Shown in pieces: positions 33,535 to 46,269 of a stretch of DNA of 64,000 nt (positions are counted from its first letter, which is position 1; each line of letters starts with the position of its first letter). The notes beneath the pieces are model-generated. The model did no database searches. It worked only from the letters and a program-made list of their open reading frames with translations, and was not told where the DNA came from. Made by a program: the position numbers and the translations under genes. Origin of the DNA: Codonopsis lanceolata (Eukaryota > Streptophyta > Magnoliopsida > Asterales > Campanulaceae); NCBI GenBank assembly GCA_013146195.2, contig CM028377.1, positions 173,795,231 to 173,859,230 on the forward strand, in the 5' to 3' direction.

Positions 33535-34470
33535 ATTAATTGGAATAAAAGGAACTGATGAGAGAAAAAAAGACGTGTTTATAATTTTGGTTACAGGGAA
33601 TCTCATGATCATCTATTTCTTCATTTCATTGGTCAACGGTTTAGTTTGCAATTATGGTGTGAATTGGTTAGAATTTTGGATGAAAGTTGGATGCCCTTGA
33701 TCGAAGCCTTTATTAGCACCATGTATGTATGCTTTCGTAGAGATTTAGGAGGCTAGTTCGTTGGGGGTAATATAGGATGTTTTGCTGATGCCATTGGACC
33801 TTCACCGACGTCGGCGCGAGCAAACAACTCTTTATTTGATAAAGTTTGGTGAGCAATATAATCTTCTTTGGAGTAAAAGGGAAGTTCAACACTTAGATCT
33901 AGGAGCATTCTAAGCAAAGTTTATTCCATGTGGTGGTACTTAGGAGAAGGAATTAAGCATCAATCTTGTCGGTTAGTCTAGCATCTAAATTGTTCTCTTT
34001 AGATGATCGTTTACGTTTAGTATCTTAGAAGTCAAGGTTCAATGATTAGGAGTTCATTCCATTTATAGGGGGGGTACTGTTACCTTAGGATATGTGAGTG
34101 GTGAAGTAGGATGTTATTGTTATATGGCATTCTTGCCTTTTGTTCTTTTAGATGTTAATGGGAAGTTGAAGTGGTTGTCATTTTTAGGTTGATATGAGTG
34201 ACTTTCATGGGTATTCTCATGGAGGAGCTTGTTTTTAAAAGAGCCTAATTTAAATAATAGTTAGATTTTAAGGAGTAAAAGTGATTGTTGTGGATACTAC
34301 GCTTTATGTTGATTAAGGACAGTGATTGCATTTTGAGATTTGTTTCAGCTAGCGATAGAAGAAGGAAATTGGTTAAGGAGATTCTGATTAGTAAAATTGT
34401 CTTGGTGTCAAATGCAAGAGCGATTCGGGAGGAATTCATTTCCTAGTTTATGGATTGGAATTTGTCAATA
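32961..34470. other. AT-rich intergenic sequence
   Basis: It includes a GT microsatellite at about 33501-33531 and many T-runs. From about 33600 onward it may be a decayed LINE body, because a LINE-like tail follows, but no conserved motif survives. Confidence 0.45.
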
Positions 34471-34583
34471 GTTTCTCTATGTGTTAGATGTCATGTTGTG
34501 TATACCTTTATTATACAAAGGTCCCATCACTTTGTTTGGCGCTTTTGACATATAATTTTGTACTTATAAAAAAAGTTGAAGGG
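34471..34583 (+). mobile_element. Decayed LINE 3' end
   Basis: GTATACCTTTATTATACAAAGG followed by TCCCATCAC and CTTATAAAAAAAG follows the 3' UTR layout of the LINEs at 18-24 kb (GTATACT-CTAGTGTACAAAGG, then CATCACCTC, then TTACTTATCAAAA). Upstream coding was not recognised. Confidence 0.5.
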
Positions 34584-34627
34584 AAGTGGAATTGGTATAC
34601 CTTGGTCTATAGGTCCACGTGTACTTG

Positions 34628-35052
34628 TTGAAGTTGTAATTGGAATTTGTTAATTTAAAGAATTACTCGAGCATCTTTTTAACTGCAAACTATTTAGGGC
34701 AAAATATTGAAATAGCCCACTAAAAAATTCTCATATCCAAAAAGTTTCAAAAACTATTCTTCTATCCAAAAAGTTCTAAAATTAAAATTACTACAGAAAG
34801 CTCAAAACATAGCGTGCCAACGTACAACGTTATTTAATTTAAATATTTTGTTGGTTCTCCAAAGTGTCCCTAGGCATGAAAACCCAAGACGAACCCGAAA
34901 CAAGTAACGGTAAAAACTCTCGCAACAATTATTTAAACGCAACTTCTTTCCCATAAGTCTCGAACCCGCAACCATGGTTATGTTAAAAGCTTCATGTGGA
35001 TAAAAACTTATTTTTCTTTTCATTTTTGACAATGATTATAAGAATTACATTG

Positions 35053-35129
<77 letters not shown>

Positions 35130-35140
35130 CATTATTATTT
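34628..35140. repeat. Family C dispersed repeat, copy 2, with ATT microsatellite
   Basis: Same word order as copy 1, in the same orientation but without the tRNA. It ends in an ATT array of about 25 units (about 35057-35131), preceded by GACAATGATTATAA as in copy 3. Confidence 0.85.
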
Positions 35141-35795
35141 CTTAGATGATTTGTTTAAGTAGTTTTGTTTCAAAAATTATGCCCACGATTTATAATTTTT
35201 TTCTTTTATATAAACTCTTTTCAAGAATAGGTATGTCTTGAAGGGTAAATTTAGAATCCATTTGTTATTAGATGATGGCAATGCAGATGTCCATTACAAT
35301 CAGAACCAGTTGATAATAATAAGGAATTATTACAGGCAGATTCATTCTCATCGATATTTAACCGCTTAAATACGCGTCGTTTTTTTAATCGCAAAAGTCT
35401 AATTTTGTTATTTTCTTCCTAAAATGCCCCTCCGTCCGTCAATATAATTTTGTTCTTTAGAGTTTCCCTATGATACTATTATTTTGGATTGATTATTCAC
35501 CTAAATTTGTATCTATATCATGTTTAATTTGTGATTCCTTTATTTTTCAATCATAGTCTTCTGCATCCAATGGATAATCTCATTATGCTTTTGCTTAAAT
35601 TTAGGAGAAATACCATTGTTATTAAAGTTTTAGAGAATTTTGTGATGATTTGATTCGATCCGTAATAGGTAAATATTCCAATGTTGAAGCTGGTAATTTA
35701 AGTTTAAAATATTCCGTTAGATCTAATGTCAATTGTTACTTATTGAATGCTGAAGATTGCAAAAACATGGTTTTGTTGGTGGGTTTGTTACTAGT
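35141..35795. other. Intergenic, nothing recognised
   Basis: AT-rich single-copy-looking sequence between the ATT microsatellite and the solo LTR target site. Confidence 0.5.
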
Positions 35796-36102
35796 TAGTG
35801 TGTGACGACCCTAGCCCGGACCCGAGATGGGATCGCAGACCGGACCGTCCACAGAGGGGGAGACAAGAAATAACGAACATGCAAGGACTCAAAAATATTT
35901 TAAAACTGCCGTGACGCAACATTTCAGTCGCAACAAAACTCGACACTAAAGGTCGGTATTTTAAAAATCATTTCACCTGATTAAACAGTTAAGGAATAAT
36001 ACCAAGTCTCCGGTAACACTACATGCCGGAACCCAAGCTAAACAGTTAATAGGACAAAAAGATAAAAAAAAGAGCTAATGGGATGCTCAGCGGAAGTCTA
36101 TA

Positions 36103-39100
36103 TGTCACGACCCGACCCGGATCTCAATACAAGATCCCAAGGTCGTGCCATCAGGACAAACTAAGAGACAGACAAGCACTTGCTAAGCATAATAGTGCGA
36201 GTCAAAAGACGAGCCAACCAGCTCACGACAGGAAGGTAAAGCCATAACGGCAATACGGAAAATAAAAACCAAAACCTGCGGAAGCAAAACCATAATGGGA
36301 CCCGAGCTATCAAGCTCCTAAATATAAACAACCAAAGAGATAGTAAATCTCTCGGCCCAAAATTCGGCAGCAACATTAGACACGCACAACAAACCATCGG
36401 CAACCAAGGCCGGACAAAATCCCACGATGCACAAAATCCCAACCCGATAAACAACACTCAACGGCTATAACATGCCGGAGGAACACTTCACTATAACCAT
36501 ATAATCAATGCTAAACCACCAACCAAACCTCACGACTAAAACTATCGGAGGTAGGAACAACAATATACCACAACTAGAATAAACGAGCCACACATGCTCG
36601 AAACGACAAGGGAAATACATTCTAAGGATACAAAGGCTCGGCAATACAACCGGCTCCCAAAAACACAACCATAATATAACACTACAATCTACCCAAGTAA
36701 AGTCTACATAACTTTACATTCGAGCCTCACAATAAATACAACATAATGATAAATAACTCCAAGCTTTTGACTTGGAAGACCACCTGCTAAAAGTCGTTAT
36801 ATGGCCAGCAATCAACGGGAAAACAATCGCACAGTGGGAAAACAATCATAAGTGAGTCATAATGACCCAAGAAGTTTCTAAATGCAACATGAGGCATATT
36901 ATGACATGGCATGGCATAAATGCATAAACATATAAAATCATGGTATCATGCTAGTATACCATCATGAAACATGTACTTAATTTTTAAAGCACATAAACTC
37001 ACATAAACCAAGTAGCATCTTATTTTTCATATAAATGCTCATAAATAATCATGCGTAACAGTAAATGTAATGCAGATTACAATCAAATCGGGTTCAAAAC
37101 CCAACCAACTTACCATGAGATCAAACCTCAAACCATGATCCGGGCTCAATTCCCAATCAATAATACCCTGGGGTTTCTTCCCCAAATAATCTCAACTCAT
37201 CAGTTTCCCTTAATGAGTACTCGTTACATTCATCCAGTCTCCGGATGAGAAATGAGAGCTCGATGTCTAGCTAGATGGCATAACTCGAGATCACATCCCA
37301 CTATTGGCCAAATAGTGAGGAGAAAAAGGACCTAATGCAACGATTCGTAGCGATTGTTCCCAAAGGCTATGAATCGTCCCATTGCCGACACAACAACCAA
37401 AACCCGCCAGCTGGACTTTAAACCAAACATTCAAGTAGATATTTACTTGTCTAAACCAATGAGACCAAATTCATTATTATCGGGCTCATTAAATCATGTA
37501 GGACATAATGCTCTACAACAACTCATAAACCATGCATATAATTGCATAAAATCAAGTAGGACATAATGCTCTACCAAACATCATGAACAATGCATATATT
37601 TGCATATAACCATTGTGTCCAACTAACTTACAAGTTTAGTTCAAAACTACGTATTGAGGTACTTATTATTCCTCAAGTCATCAACCCAGTCAAGTATAGC
37701 TTACCAGTTTAATAAAATATAATGTGAGGTCTTCCCTAATCCTCAACTCAACTCAAACCCAAGACTACTACGCTAGTCTCAAAATATCCACAATTCAAGA
37801 CTTATTATTTTAGTCTTTATTTTAAGTACACCGGACTCAATCATAGTCCTAATCGTCATACATGATCGATAACACCAACCCCATACTCAAAAACATCATG
37901 ACTACTCCGTAGTCACTTTCTCACAAATGTTTTCATATACACGCAACAAAAATCCTTGAGAAGAGGATTCTCTCTTAATCTTCTCTTAAATATTCTCGTG
38001 ACCTTATGTGGGTCTCTATTGTCCCATGCTCTAACAAGCATGCTTAAGATATATTTCTAGTTAATCTCCATAACATAAGTGTCGCCATATGACACAACCA
38101 AAACCCCGGTGTGCACAAACATAACCCAAACAAACCCAAACATTGTAGGGTTTCAACCCAAGGCTCTTTATCATTTTATTAGCCTTACAACGACTCCGTT
38201 AAGTCTTACTAACACATTTCATTCTTTATGTGTTTTATAATTTCACACCGTAATAATTCCGCAAGGTTTACAAACAATTCCCAATAGTCATTCAGGCTTA
38301 ATTCCCCAAGACTAAGATCTCCACAACACATCACAATCACCAACCATTTAAAGTTTGGAAGTTATATGTTTCACTTCATAAATCAAACGAAATCCGATCA
38401 TCGTAGGATTTCAACCCAAGTTCATTTAGCACATACTCGAACTTATAATGACTCCGTTGAGTCCAATTTACACTTTCCAAAATTTAGGGCATAGAAGCCA
38501 TGGGTCTCGATTTCCCTTATATCCATAACTATCAACATTAGTCATCAACCCGAGTTCATTGAACTCACATAAACCCAACAAAACATTTCTCAATGTAACA
38601 TAGGACAAATTCATCAATTTGTGCATAACTTCATCTATTTCACCTTACCAACCATATTTTCCAAAATATGATTAAATCACACAACCGGATTAATATACTA
38701 CACTATACATGTATAATATTTTAATCAAGCTTACAACCATGTTTATTAAGCCAATTCATGATTTGGGCAAAATCCCCTTCCAAGTATCTTGACCAATCAA
38801 GCTCAACACACATAAACAATTCACATAACAAGGTTTAATAGACCATTTAGCATATGAATTTCATACTAATCAAGGTCTCACATAGGTTCATCCAACTATA
38901 TCAACACATTGAAAACCTAGGGTTCATGGCATCTCTAGCAACCCTAGAAATTGCTTCCATTGACCTCACATAGCAAGAATGATTGTTTCCCTGGGTCAAT
39001 GGAGCCAAAAGAAGGAGAAAGAGGGTAGAAACTTACCTTGATTCAGCCCCTACAAGTCACAATCCCGAAATTCCAATTGGTGGGTCTTGTTCTCCTCAAC

Positions 39101-40281
39101 CTCCTCTTCAAATCTATGGTGTAGCTTGAGAAATGAAGGTCCCAAGCTATGGCCTTCAAGATTGGGCACTCAAGAACCCTAAAATCTCCTCTCTAAGCCC
39201 CCAGAGAGTCTCCACGTTTTTAGAAGTTGTAGGCGTAAAATGGGAGGTTTAATGAAGTGTTGGTGGTTTATATATGATAGAAAGTAAGTGGGTGTAGGTT
39301 AGATTAATGAGAATGTTTCTCTCTAATTAGCCGCACTAATCCCATCTAAAACACCAATAGATGGTTAGGACATGTCATAAGACACTTAGGAAGGTTTAGG
39401 ATTAGTTTAGGATGGGTTTGGGTGGGTATAAGTTAGACAACATGTCAAATTTCTTCAAAATCTCGTAACGTGGACTGCTGCCCCATGCGCTCGCATGGGC
39501 TAGATCAAAGCGACCGCATGGTCCTTAAAATCAGTCTTCAAGTTTTCTTGTTGTCTCGCTCGCGTCCGATCGTTCCGCATGCAACCGCAAGCCTTAAAGC
39601 TTCGAAATGGCCTATAATTCAACCCTTAAAGTCCTCAAACCCTTGGCTAAACCACACAAGTCTCAAACCACTTTTAAAGTAGGTCTAAACTCCCATAAAC
39701 AACACCCGAAGCAACCCGGTGCGAAACCGGCGCAAGGCGCGACATCTCGCTAACGTAAACGTCGAATGAAACACAAACCGTCGGGCAATAACCCATGATT
39801 GAAAACACCTAAAAGGGCTACAAAATAGGCCTGAATACCTCTCGGATGATGTACAACAGATAGGAGAAATGGACTCCCAGAAGAAGCGAGACGATTGCCG
39901 GCTCAATCTCGAACTACGCGATAAGGAGAATTGCTATCCCCGAAGCGTCAAAACTTCACGAGACTTATGGAATGCATCCAATTAGAAGTCTAACACATCT
40001 AAACATGTTATTTAATCATCATGTAAAGATCTAGGACCAAATCGAGGTCAGAAACACAAAACCCGCATAAACTCTCAATCGCGTCGCATTTCGACTATCG
40101 TCGGGTTACGACTTTTGACTCTAACAAGTCAACCACTATATGACATCTCTTAAAAGTGTTTTAGTCTTAATGTGGTCTCTCATACACATTTAGACTCTCT
40201 CACAACCAAACGAGCAATCAACCAAAGAAGGAATGCGAGCATTGCACGCAATTCAAGCTAACCGGGAATCGAGATCTTACA
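36103..40281 (-). mobile_element. Nested solo LTR, family B (4179 bp)
   Basis: It runs from TGTCACGACCC at 36103 to GATCTTACA at 40281, flanked by the perfect duplication CTATA (36098-36102 and 40282-40286). It is homologous to the reverse complement of 8032-11049 and to 59082-63058. On the minus strand a TATA-like ATATATAAACC (39265-39275) marks the likely U3/R region. No PBS follows the end, so it is solo. Short frames inside are not genes. LTRs this long are known in some plant Ty3/gypsy lineages such as Tekay/Del and Ogre. Assignment to one lineage needs an internal region. Confidence 0.92.
39265..39275 (-). promoter_or_regulatory. TATA-like box of the nested family B LTR
   Basis: On the minus strand the sequence is ATATATAAACC. 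Its place about 1.0 kb from the LTR 5' end (40281) corresponds to that of TATAAATA at 62016-62023 in the third LTR, supporting minus-strand transcription of both. Confidence 0.5.
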
Positions 40282-42639
40282 CTATACGTAGTGAACAACA
40301 GCAAGATACACAAGGCACGACTAACACAAATGCCGGCATCAAGAGAAGTATAAGTACTACAAGAGTTAGAACTACAAGTAGCTAACAGGATAACACAAGT
40401 ACAAGATCTATACACATTCCCAATCGTAGTCTAGTTGACTAGCTTTAAAACTCATCGTCCTTGCAAAATACAAAAGAACAGAAGAGGACATCTAAAACCA
40501 CCTCTTCAACCGCAAAAGTCGGACCAAAAGAGAACTAAGGAGTAAGAGCACTGCGAGCCTCAACGAGAAGGACCTGTCCTGCTAGGATCTAAAAACAGTA
40601 AAGGGGAAAGGGTAAGTCATAAAGACTCGTAAGCTATCAATCATGCATGACATGGCAATATGCAACACTCAAGGCAAGACATTATCACAAGTATAGAGTT
40701 CATGTATTCAAGATGCACATTTTTGCACATAAGTGTTAGAGAATAAATCACATAGTATAAGGATATATGAAGAGTCGGGCCGCTGCGTAGTTCCTGCAAG
40801 GCAAACACTTTCGGGAACGTGCAAGTATCGATGGGTGTGAAATATACATCGATCTTCCGAGGAGATGCCCGGGATAGACACTCAATGAACGCGTATAGGT
40901 TGGCCAAAGAGAGCTACTTCCCCACTGTGGCCACAGTGGAGGCGTGTGTGTGGGAGCAAGTATGCCAGCTGGACTCATGCAAATGCCAAGTAATGTATAC
41001 TCAACAAATAATCAAGTATAGAACGAGCTCGACAAGAGTGACCACGTTCAAGACAAGTAAATAATTCTCATCAATAATCAAGCAAGATTGAGCTCGACAA
41101 GAGCGAACTCAATATGTCAAATAGGCATTTTTATATATGACATGTAAGTACAAGTATGATGGTCAATCCAATTCAAGAGTCTAGAACTAGTTTTCTAGTA
41201 GAATGCATGCCATAACGTCGTAGGGATTGATCATTGAGCCGGTATTGTTCAATAGCTCACTAATGTCGACTCCGTTAAGTCATTTCTATAAATCCAACCA
41301 AATAGAGTTAAAACACTAGTTGTATCTCAAACTTTTTTCTAAGTTATCGAATCGATTAGACTAGGTCATTAATCCAAATAACAACCATATCTAAGAATAA
41401 ACCCAAGTTCCCAAATTATGGAACCCTAGAATCACGATTTCCAAATAATTATCGAAAGTCTATGATCCAAGAACAATATTTATTTCTAACATAGCGTAGA
41501 ACACTTTTAATTCTAGGCTTAGTGTCTAAGCAAAACAATTAAGTTCATAGCCAATAATTTCCAGAAATTCACAACTCTCTAAACATGTTATCAACATGGT
41601 AGAAGTCAAGGAGAGCATGATTTAGACATGGAAGAAAGAGGAAGTAGCATGTTATATCTAGCATGAACCTAAGGGAAATCGATAGCTTACTTCAAGCCAA
41701 GCGAAAGATGAAGCAAGAAAACTAATCGGTGACAATCGATCTACTCGACGTCGGCTTCGTAACGGCTGTCTCGGAATCGCAAACGGGTCTTGAAATCACT
41801 TGGAAGCCAAACCCTCATGCACTATCTCACCGAGAATATCACGCACAAACTCTCTCCAGACCAAGGAAGAAGAAGAGAAGAAATGAATCGTAAAGAGAAA
41901 GTCTCCAACTGATGTAGAAGAGATCAGCTTGATTAATCGTGAGTGGAATGCACATGTCACAAGATGAGTGATGGAAAGAGGTTTAACAATCTTGATTAGA
42001 CTTAGATTAGACGAATAAGGATCTAACACAATTGATTAAGGTCACTAATGGAAGAGGTTTAGTAAGGGTACAAGAGTAATCAACCAAAGTTGCAGAAAAT
42101 CCCGTCATGCTGGAAATCCATCAATTCGGTTGTGGTGGCCAAACTTCCTTCATGTTGTTCGGTTCATGGGGCCGAACAATGCCCTAGATGTTCGGGTGGC
42201 AAAGTAGAACAATTCCTCAGGCCAAACGTTGGGTCAAACAGGTCCATAATTGAACGTATAACACACATAAGGCATATACAACTCAAAGAAGCATTAGAAT
42301 GAGTACTAAGGGTCAATTAACAATGATAAAAGACTCTCAAGGTCTTGTCTAAGTCCAAAATATCAAGTCTCGAGCAAGAACAAGCCAAACTAGAGCATGC
42401 AAGGCAATAAGAGTTCGATACGACAATTACGACTCGATCAAGGAATACAATCAAGTCAAACATGTTAGGGATACTACTAGCATGTTAAACACATATACTA
42501 ATCATGTTAAACAAGTATAGAAGACAAGTTATTCAAGTAGGTTTCGGGTTCTCACATAGTGTCATACCAATTGACGTAATTGAAATTTGTAATGTTTTAA
42601 GGTTCATAATGAACAGAGGAGTCTTGCATAGTGATTCTA

Positions 42640-43287
42640 TTGTGATGAATGTTGTGAATCAAGCGTTGCACAAAATGTACATCGAGATGCACATAATGTT
42701 TTGTTTGATATATGCATTAATGGGGCTGCTACTCATCAGTTTGGAGCTTGTCGATTTGGTCTCTTGGTGTTCACATGTTGGGAATGTTGGAGGGCCAAGT
42801 GTAGGGCTGTATTTGATAATTCTCCCATTGGACAAATTTTTTGTCAAATTCAGCAACACCTTCGAGAAATGTTTTCTATTTACAAGCCTAAAATTCAGAG
42901 TAATTTGCTCGGTCGTCTAGGCCTTCAAGCGATGAATTTACCTATTCAACCAGTGACTTTGCAGATTGAAGAGTGGGTTCGTTTGGAACATCATGTGCTT
43001 CACCGGTTTAAACTCAACAATATTGGCTCATCCAGGAATGGTATATGTACAAATAGGGGTGTAAATCGAAACCATCGAACCACAGAACAGAACCAAACCA
43101 AACCAGTCGGTTTGGTTCAGTTTTGGTCGAAGACGGTTCGGTTTCGGTTTCAAAAATTGGAAAACCAATCAGTTCAGTTCGGTTCACGGTTTTTGGTATC
43201 GAACCAAACCAAACCAACTTATATATATTTATTTATTTATTATATTATATATATTATATTACATTTATTAACTATTTTGAACCTTTG

Positions 43288-43346
<59 letters not shown>

Positions 43347-44356
43347 CATATATGTATAGACACATACTAAACCAAACAAAATCTTGATTGTTGGAGAACT
43401 ATTATTTTTTCCATAGTTTGTGTTCATTTTAGAATTTGTATTGTTTTATTTTTTATAATTTGTTGTTAGTAGGTTATTTCCTAATTTTGATGTTAATTCA
43501 AAATTAAAATCTTATTTTTATTGTTATTTTTAATACTGGTTAATTTCATTAAAAATAATTTATATAAACCACAAAATCGAACCAAACCAAATCGAGTGGT
43601 TCGGTTCGGCTCCAAGTCTTACTCGGTTCGGTTCGTTTTGAAATTTTTGGAACCACTGGGAGGCGGTTCGATTTGTGGTTTTGGCATAAACCAAACCAAA
43701 GCGAACCACTTACACCCCTATGTACAAGAGGAGGGGTGATTCTGGATTCGATGGGAAAAATGCTTTCAACCTTTTTGAGTCATAATGGTCTCGGTACAAA
43801 CATGCGTGGGGAACTTCTTGCTTTGCGCGATGGGCTCTAGTTATGTCGCTCACTCGGGTTATCTTCTGTCATCATTGAAAAAGATTCTTTAGTGGCAGTG
43901 AAGGTGCTTTTGTAATAATATATGGTATCCTTAGTCTTATACAAATGAACTTCGATTGTGTCGCTCTCTGTTGGTTGATTATGAGTTAACACATGTTTAC
44001 AGAACGGAATTAAGTGGTGGACAGTTTGGCTATGGCAACACACGTGGCATAGATTGCTAAATATTTTGGGCATGAATCTCACCTTCCCAAACACGTCCGA
44101 CAATATTTGCGACATGACGACTTTGGAATTTATAGTTTTAGACTGTAGTATTTTTATTTTATAATTTAGGGTAGTTATTTGTTACGTTTTTTCTCAATTT
44201 CGATTTTTTGCCATTATGTTTTCATTTATTTCTCGAGGTCAAACTCCTTTGTCCCCCCTAAATCGATTAAGGCTGGTTGTCCCCCTCATGTTTGTACTTA
44301 TTTTTTCATTTAATAAAATCTTGCAGGGTTCAGCCCCTGTTTAACCAAAAAAATAA
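42640..44356 (+). mobile_element. LINE 3' region with RNase H domain, split by a hAT element
   Basis: Plus-strand pieces read GLLVFTCWECWRAKCRAVFDN, the end of the zf-RVT region. After a hAT insertion comes GGVILDSMGKMLSTFLSHNG, then GTNMRGELLALRDGL and SSVIIEKDSLVAVKVLL. This is a plant LINE RNase H (RVT_3) domain with the expected E of GEL and the IE-DS motif. A stop interrupts it just after RDGL. The 3' UTR (CCCCCTCATGTTTGTAC, TTAATAAAATCTTGCAGGG) leads to a short A-rich tail at about 44346-44354. It is a different LINE family from the 18-24 kb cluster, whose copies end directly after zf-RVT. Confidence 0.85.
43054..43720. mobile_element. hAT-type non-autonomous element (667 bp) inside the LINE
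   Basis: Inverted termini TAGGGGTGTAA and TTACACCCCTA are flanked by TGTACAAA and TGTACAAG (8 bp, one mismatch). Subterminal arrays of GGTTCGGTTT and AACCAAACC lie in opposite orientation. The interior contains a TA/TG compound microsatellite (about 43288-43347). Removing it rejoins the LINE RNase H start. Confidence 0.9.
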
Positions 44357-44970
44357 TTTGCAGGTCGATCCACTTTTCCAAATATCTAACCCCTTAAGTA
44401 CTTTTTTTTTCTAACGACATACGTTCACTTTCATAAATTTGTTCCAATAATGCCCAATCTTCGTCTTCCTCTTCTTGAGACCAACCATTATGTATCCCTC
44501 TTTGTCTTCCTCGGTTGGTTTGTTGAGAGAGAAACACTGAACCAAGAAGCCGACGAAGAAGAAGAATAGACACATCTTCGATTGTGAAGTGGACTGCAAT
44601 GTCTTTTGCATCAGAAAAACATCCATCTCTAGTAAATCGAAAAAGTTTGATGAAAATTAAAGATGCCTCAGAAGCATAAATCGAAAGCATATATAGCAAA
44701 AAAGCATAAGTTTATCGAAGACAAGACCTTCGGTCTAAAACCGATCCTATATATCAAAATCAACGCCAAGATCTGTCTCTGTTCCCACCCCCACCCTTTC
44801 ACATGTTTCATTCTAAGTCTCTTCATCTATATATTAATATTATTATTATTTTCTAATTACCTCATTCTTTGTAAATCTTCCTTATTCATATTTTGTACTA
44901 GTATCGATGCCTTTTGACATCAAAAGGGAAGGAGAAGGCAAAAGAGAAAGAGTTGAATGATTTATGCATC
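44357..44970. other. Intergenic, nothing firmly recognised
   Basis: A minus-strand frame at 44699-44394 ends in a Glu/Asp-rich stretch (SQEEEDEDWALLEQIYE). It has no domain that I recognise, and I do not call it a gene. Confidence 0.45.
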
Positions 44971-44978
44971 AAATAAAC

Positions 44979-45152
44979 CATTGAAAGTAAAATTTGAATC
45001 CCAATGCAAAACATTTATGTCCCGATGCATCTATTTTGAATCGGTATTCCAAATCGATGCATCGCAATTCAAATTCGTTTGCATCACAATTCAAAATAGA
45101 TGAATCGTGACTCAATTTTTTGCATCACAATTCAAATTTTGCTTTCAATGGT
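44979..45152. repeat. Imperfect inverted repeat / foldback element (~174 bp)
   Basis: The left arm CCATTGAAAGTAAAATTTGAA, continuing with CAATGCAAAACATT and GATGCATCTATTTTGAAT, is mirrored by the right arm ending AAATTTTGCTTTCAATGG. The arms are about 70 bp with scattered mismatches around a short loop containing ATCGATGCATCG. A transcript would form a long hairpin. It is probably a foldback MITE. No target duplication was confirmed. Confidence 0.75.
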
Positions 45153-45389
45153 TGGAAAGGATTGAGATTTACAAGCAAAACAAAGAAGAACGAATAGTAA
45201 GAACATTGGGTACTACTGCCTCGTCATCAAATTTATCATCACCATCCGTAAGAAGCAGGGTCTCCAACTTTAGCTCGCTAAGAGAGAATCGCAAATTCAA
45301 ATACACTGAAATCTTTGAATGGACCAAATGCATCTGGACCAATATCCCACATTCTACTCTCTCCTTACATTTATTTTGGAATTCATATT

Positions 45390-45598
45390 TGTTAACTTTG
45401 ATGAGAAAAGTAAGATTTATCTATGGAAGGAAGAACATGAATTTGGGGATGAAAATTGGATTCATCATTTTTCTAAATTGATTCGTCCCAATACAGAGTT
45501 GAACCTGTTATACAAAATTACATCAATGCCCTTAACAACTGCCAACTGTAATCTATGTGTACAATTTCTCCTAGCTCTTTAAATTAACAACCTTAACA
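45390..45598 (-). repeat. 3' LTR of copia element 1 (about 209 bp)
   Basis: The plus strand starts TGTTAACTTTGATGAG and ends AACCTTAACA. It is collinear with 58476-58715 but lacks about 30 bp near the middle. Confidence 0.85.
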
Positions 45599-46060
45599 GG
45601 AATATGTTGTTATCTCTATATATCTACACTTGATGCTTTCACAGCTGCAAATAGCTTTTGCATATATCCTTTGACAAACCATCTTGGTACATTGTTTGCT
45701 TAGAACATTGTTCCTTCCACTAGTATATTCGTCACCCCTCCCACAAGCGAAAAGGGGGGAAAATTGACCACCTTGAGCGGTTTTAGTAGGAACCAATGAG
45801 CAACCTTCCCAAGGGACTAAGTGAAAATGTCGACAACCTGAAATTTGGAAGTACTGGGGCTTGGGAAATCCTTGTTGAACCTTCTCACGAACAAAGAAGC
45901 AGTCGAGTTCAATGTGTTTGGTACGAGAATGATATACAGGGTTTGAGGCAATAGCGATAGCTGATGAGCTTCACAATAAACTAGAACATACATATTGACA
46001 TGGACGTGAAGGTCATGAAATAATGCATGTAACCAAATAATCTCACTACTCACAATAGCT
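45599..46060 (-). pseudogene. Copia element 1 RNase H end
   Basis: Minus-strand frame fragments (46053-45817, ending PSTSKFQVVDIFT) correspond to the RNase H C-terminus. The following polypurine-rich stretch contains plus-strand CCCCTCCCACAAG. It parallels 58756-58989 in copia element 2, where the frame reads YIPSKFHVVDIFTKFLG. Confidence 0.75.
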
Positions 46061-46269
46061 AAAGCTATGTATTATGCCCTCAGCAGAAGATATGGTTGTG
46101 ATAGATTTCTTCATAGCCAACCATGAGATTAAAAAGCGACCAATATTAAGCAATAGCTAGAGACAGATTTCATGTCATTAGGGTCTCATGCCATCACAAT
46201 AGGATGTTAGTTTAAGATCATTTATAGAAGAAAGAAGAATCCCCTGGCTAGGGCATACCTTAATGTATC

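Larger units (their letters stand above)
35801..42556 (-). mobile_element. Outer solo LTR (about 2.6 kb), split by a nested solo LTR
   Basis: It begins TGTGACGACCC at 35801 and ends GGGTTCTCACA at 42556. The perfect 5-bp target duplication TAGTG flanks it (35796-35800 and 42557-42561). After removing the nested element and one target copy, about 2572 bp remain with no coding capacity, PBS or PPT. This is what unequal recombination between two LTRs of a retrotransposon leaves behind. The minus orientation is inferred because its left end (GGTCGTCACA on the minus strand) resembles the 3' ends of the family B LTRs. It belongs to a related but distinct family. Confidence 0.88.

Noticed and set aside
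36161..36668. Trp/Leu/Phe-rich frames in the nested solo LTR as membrane proteins
   Set aside because: Homologous frames in the other family B LTRs are not conserved in reading frame; this is non-coding LTR.
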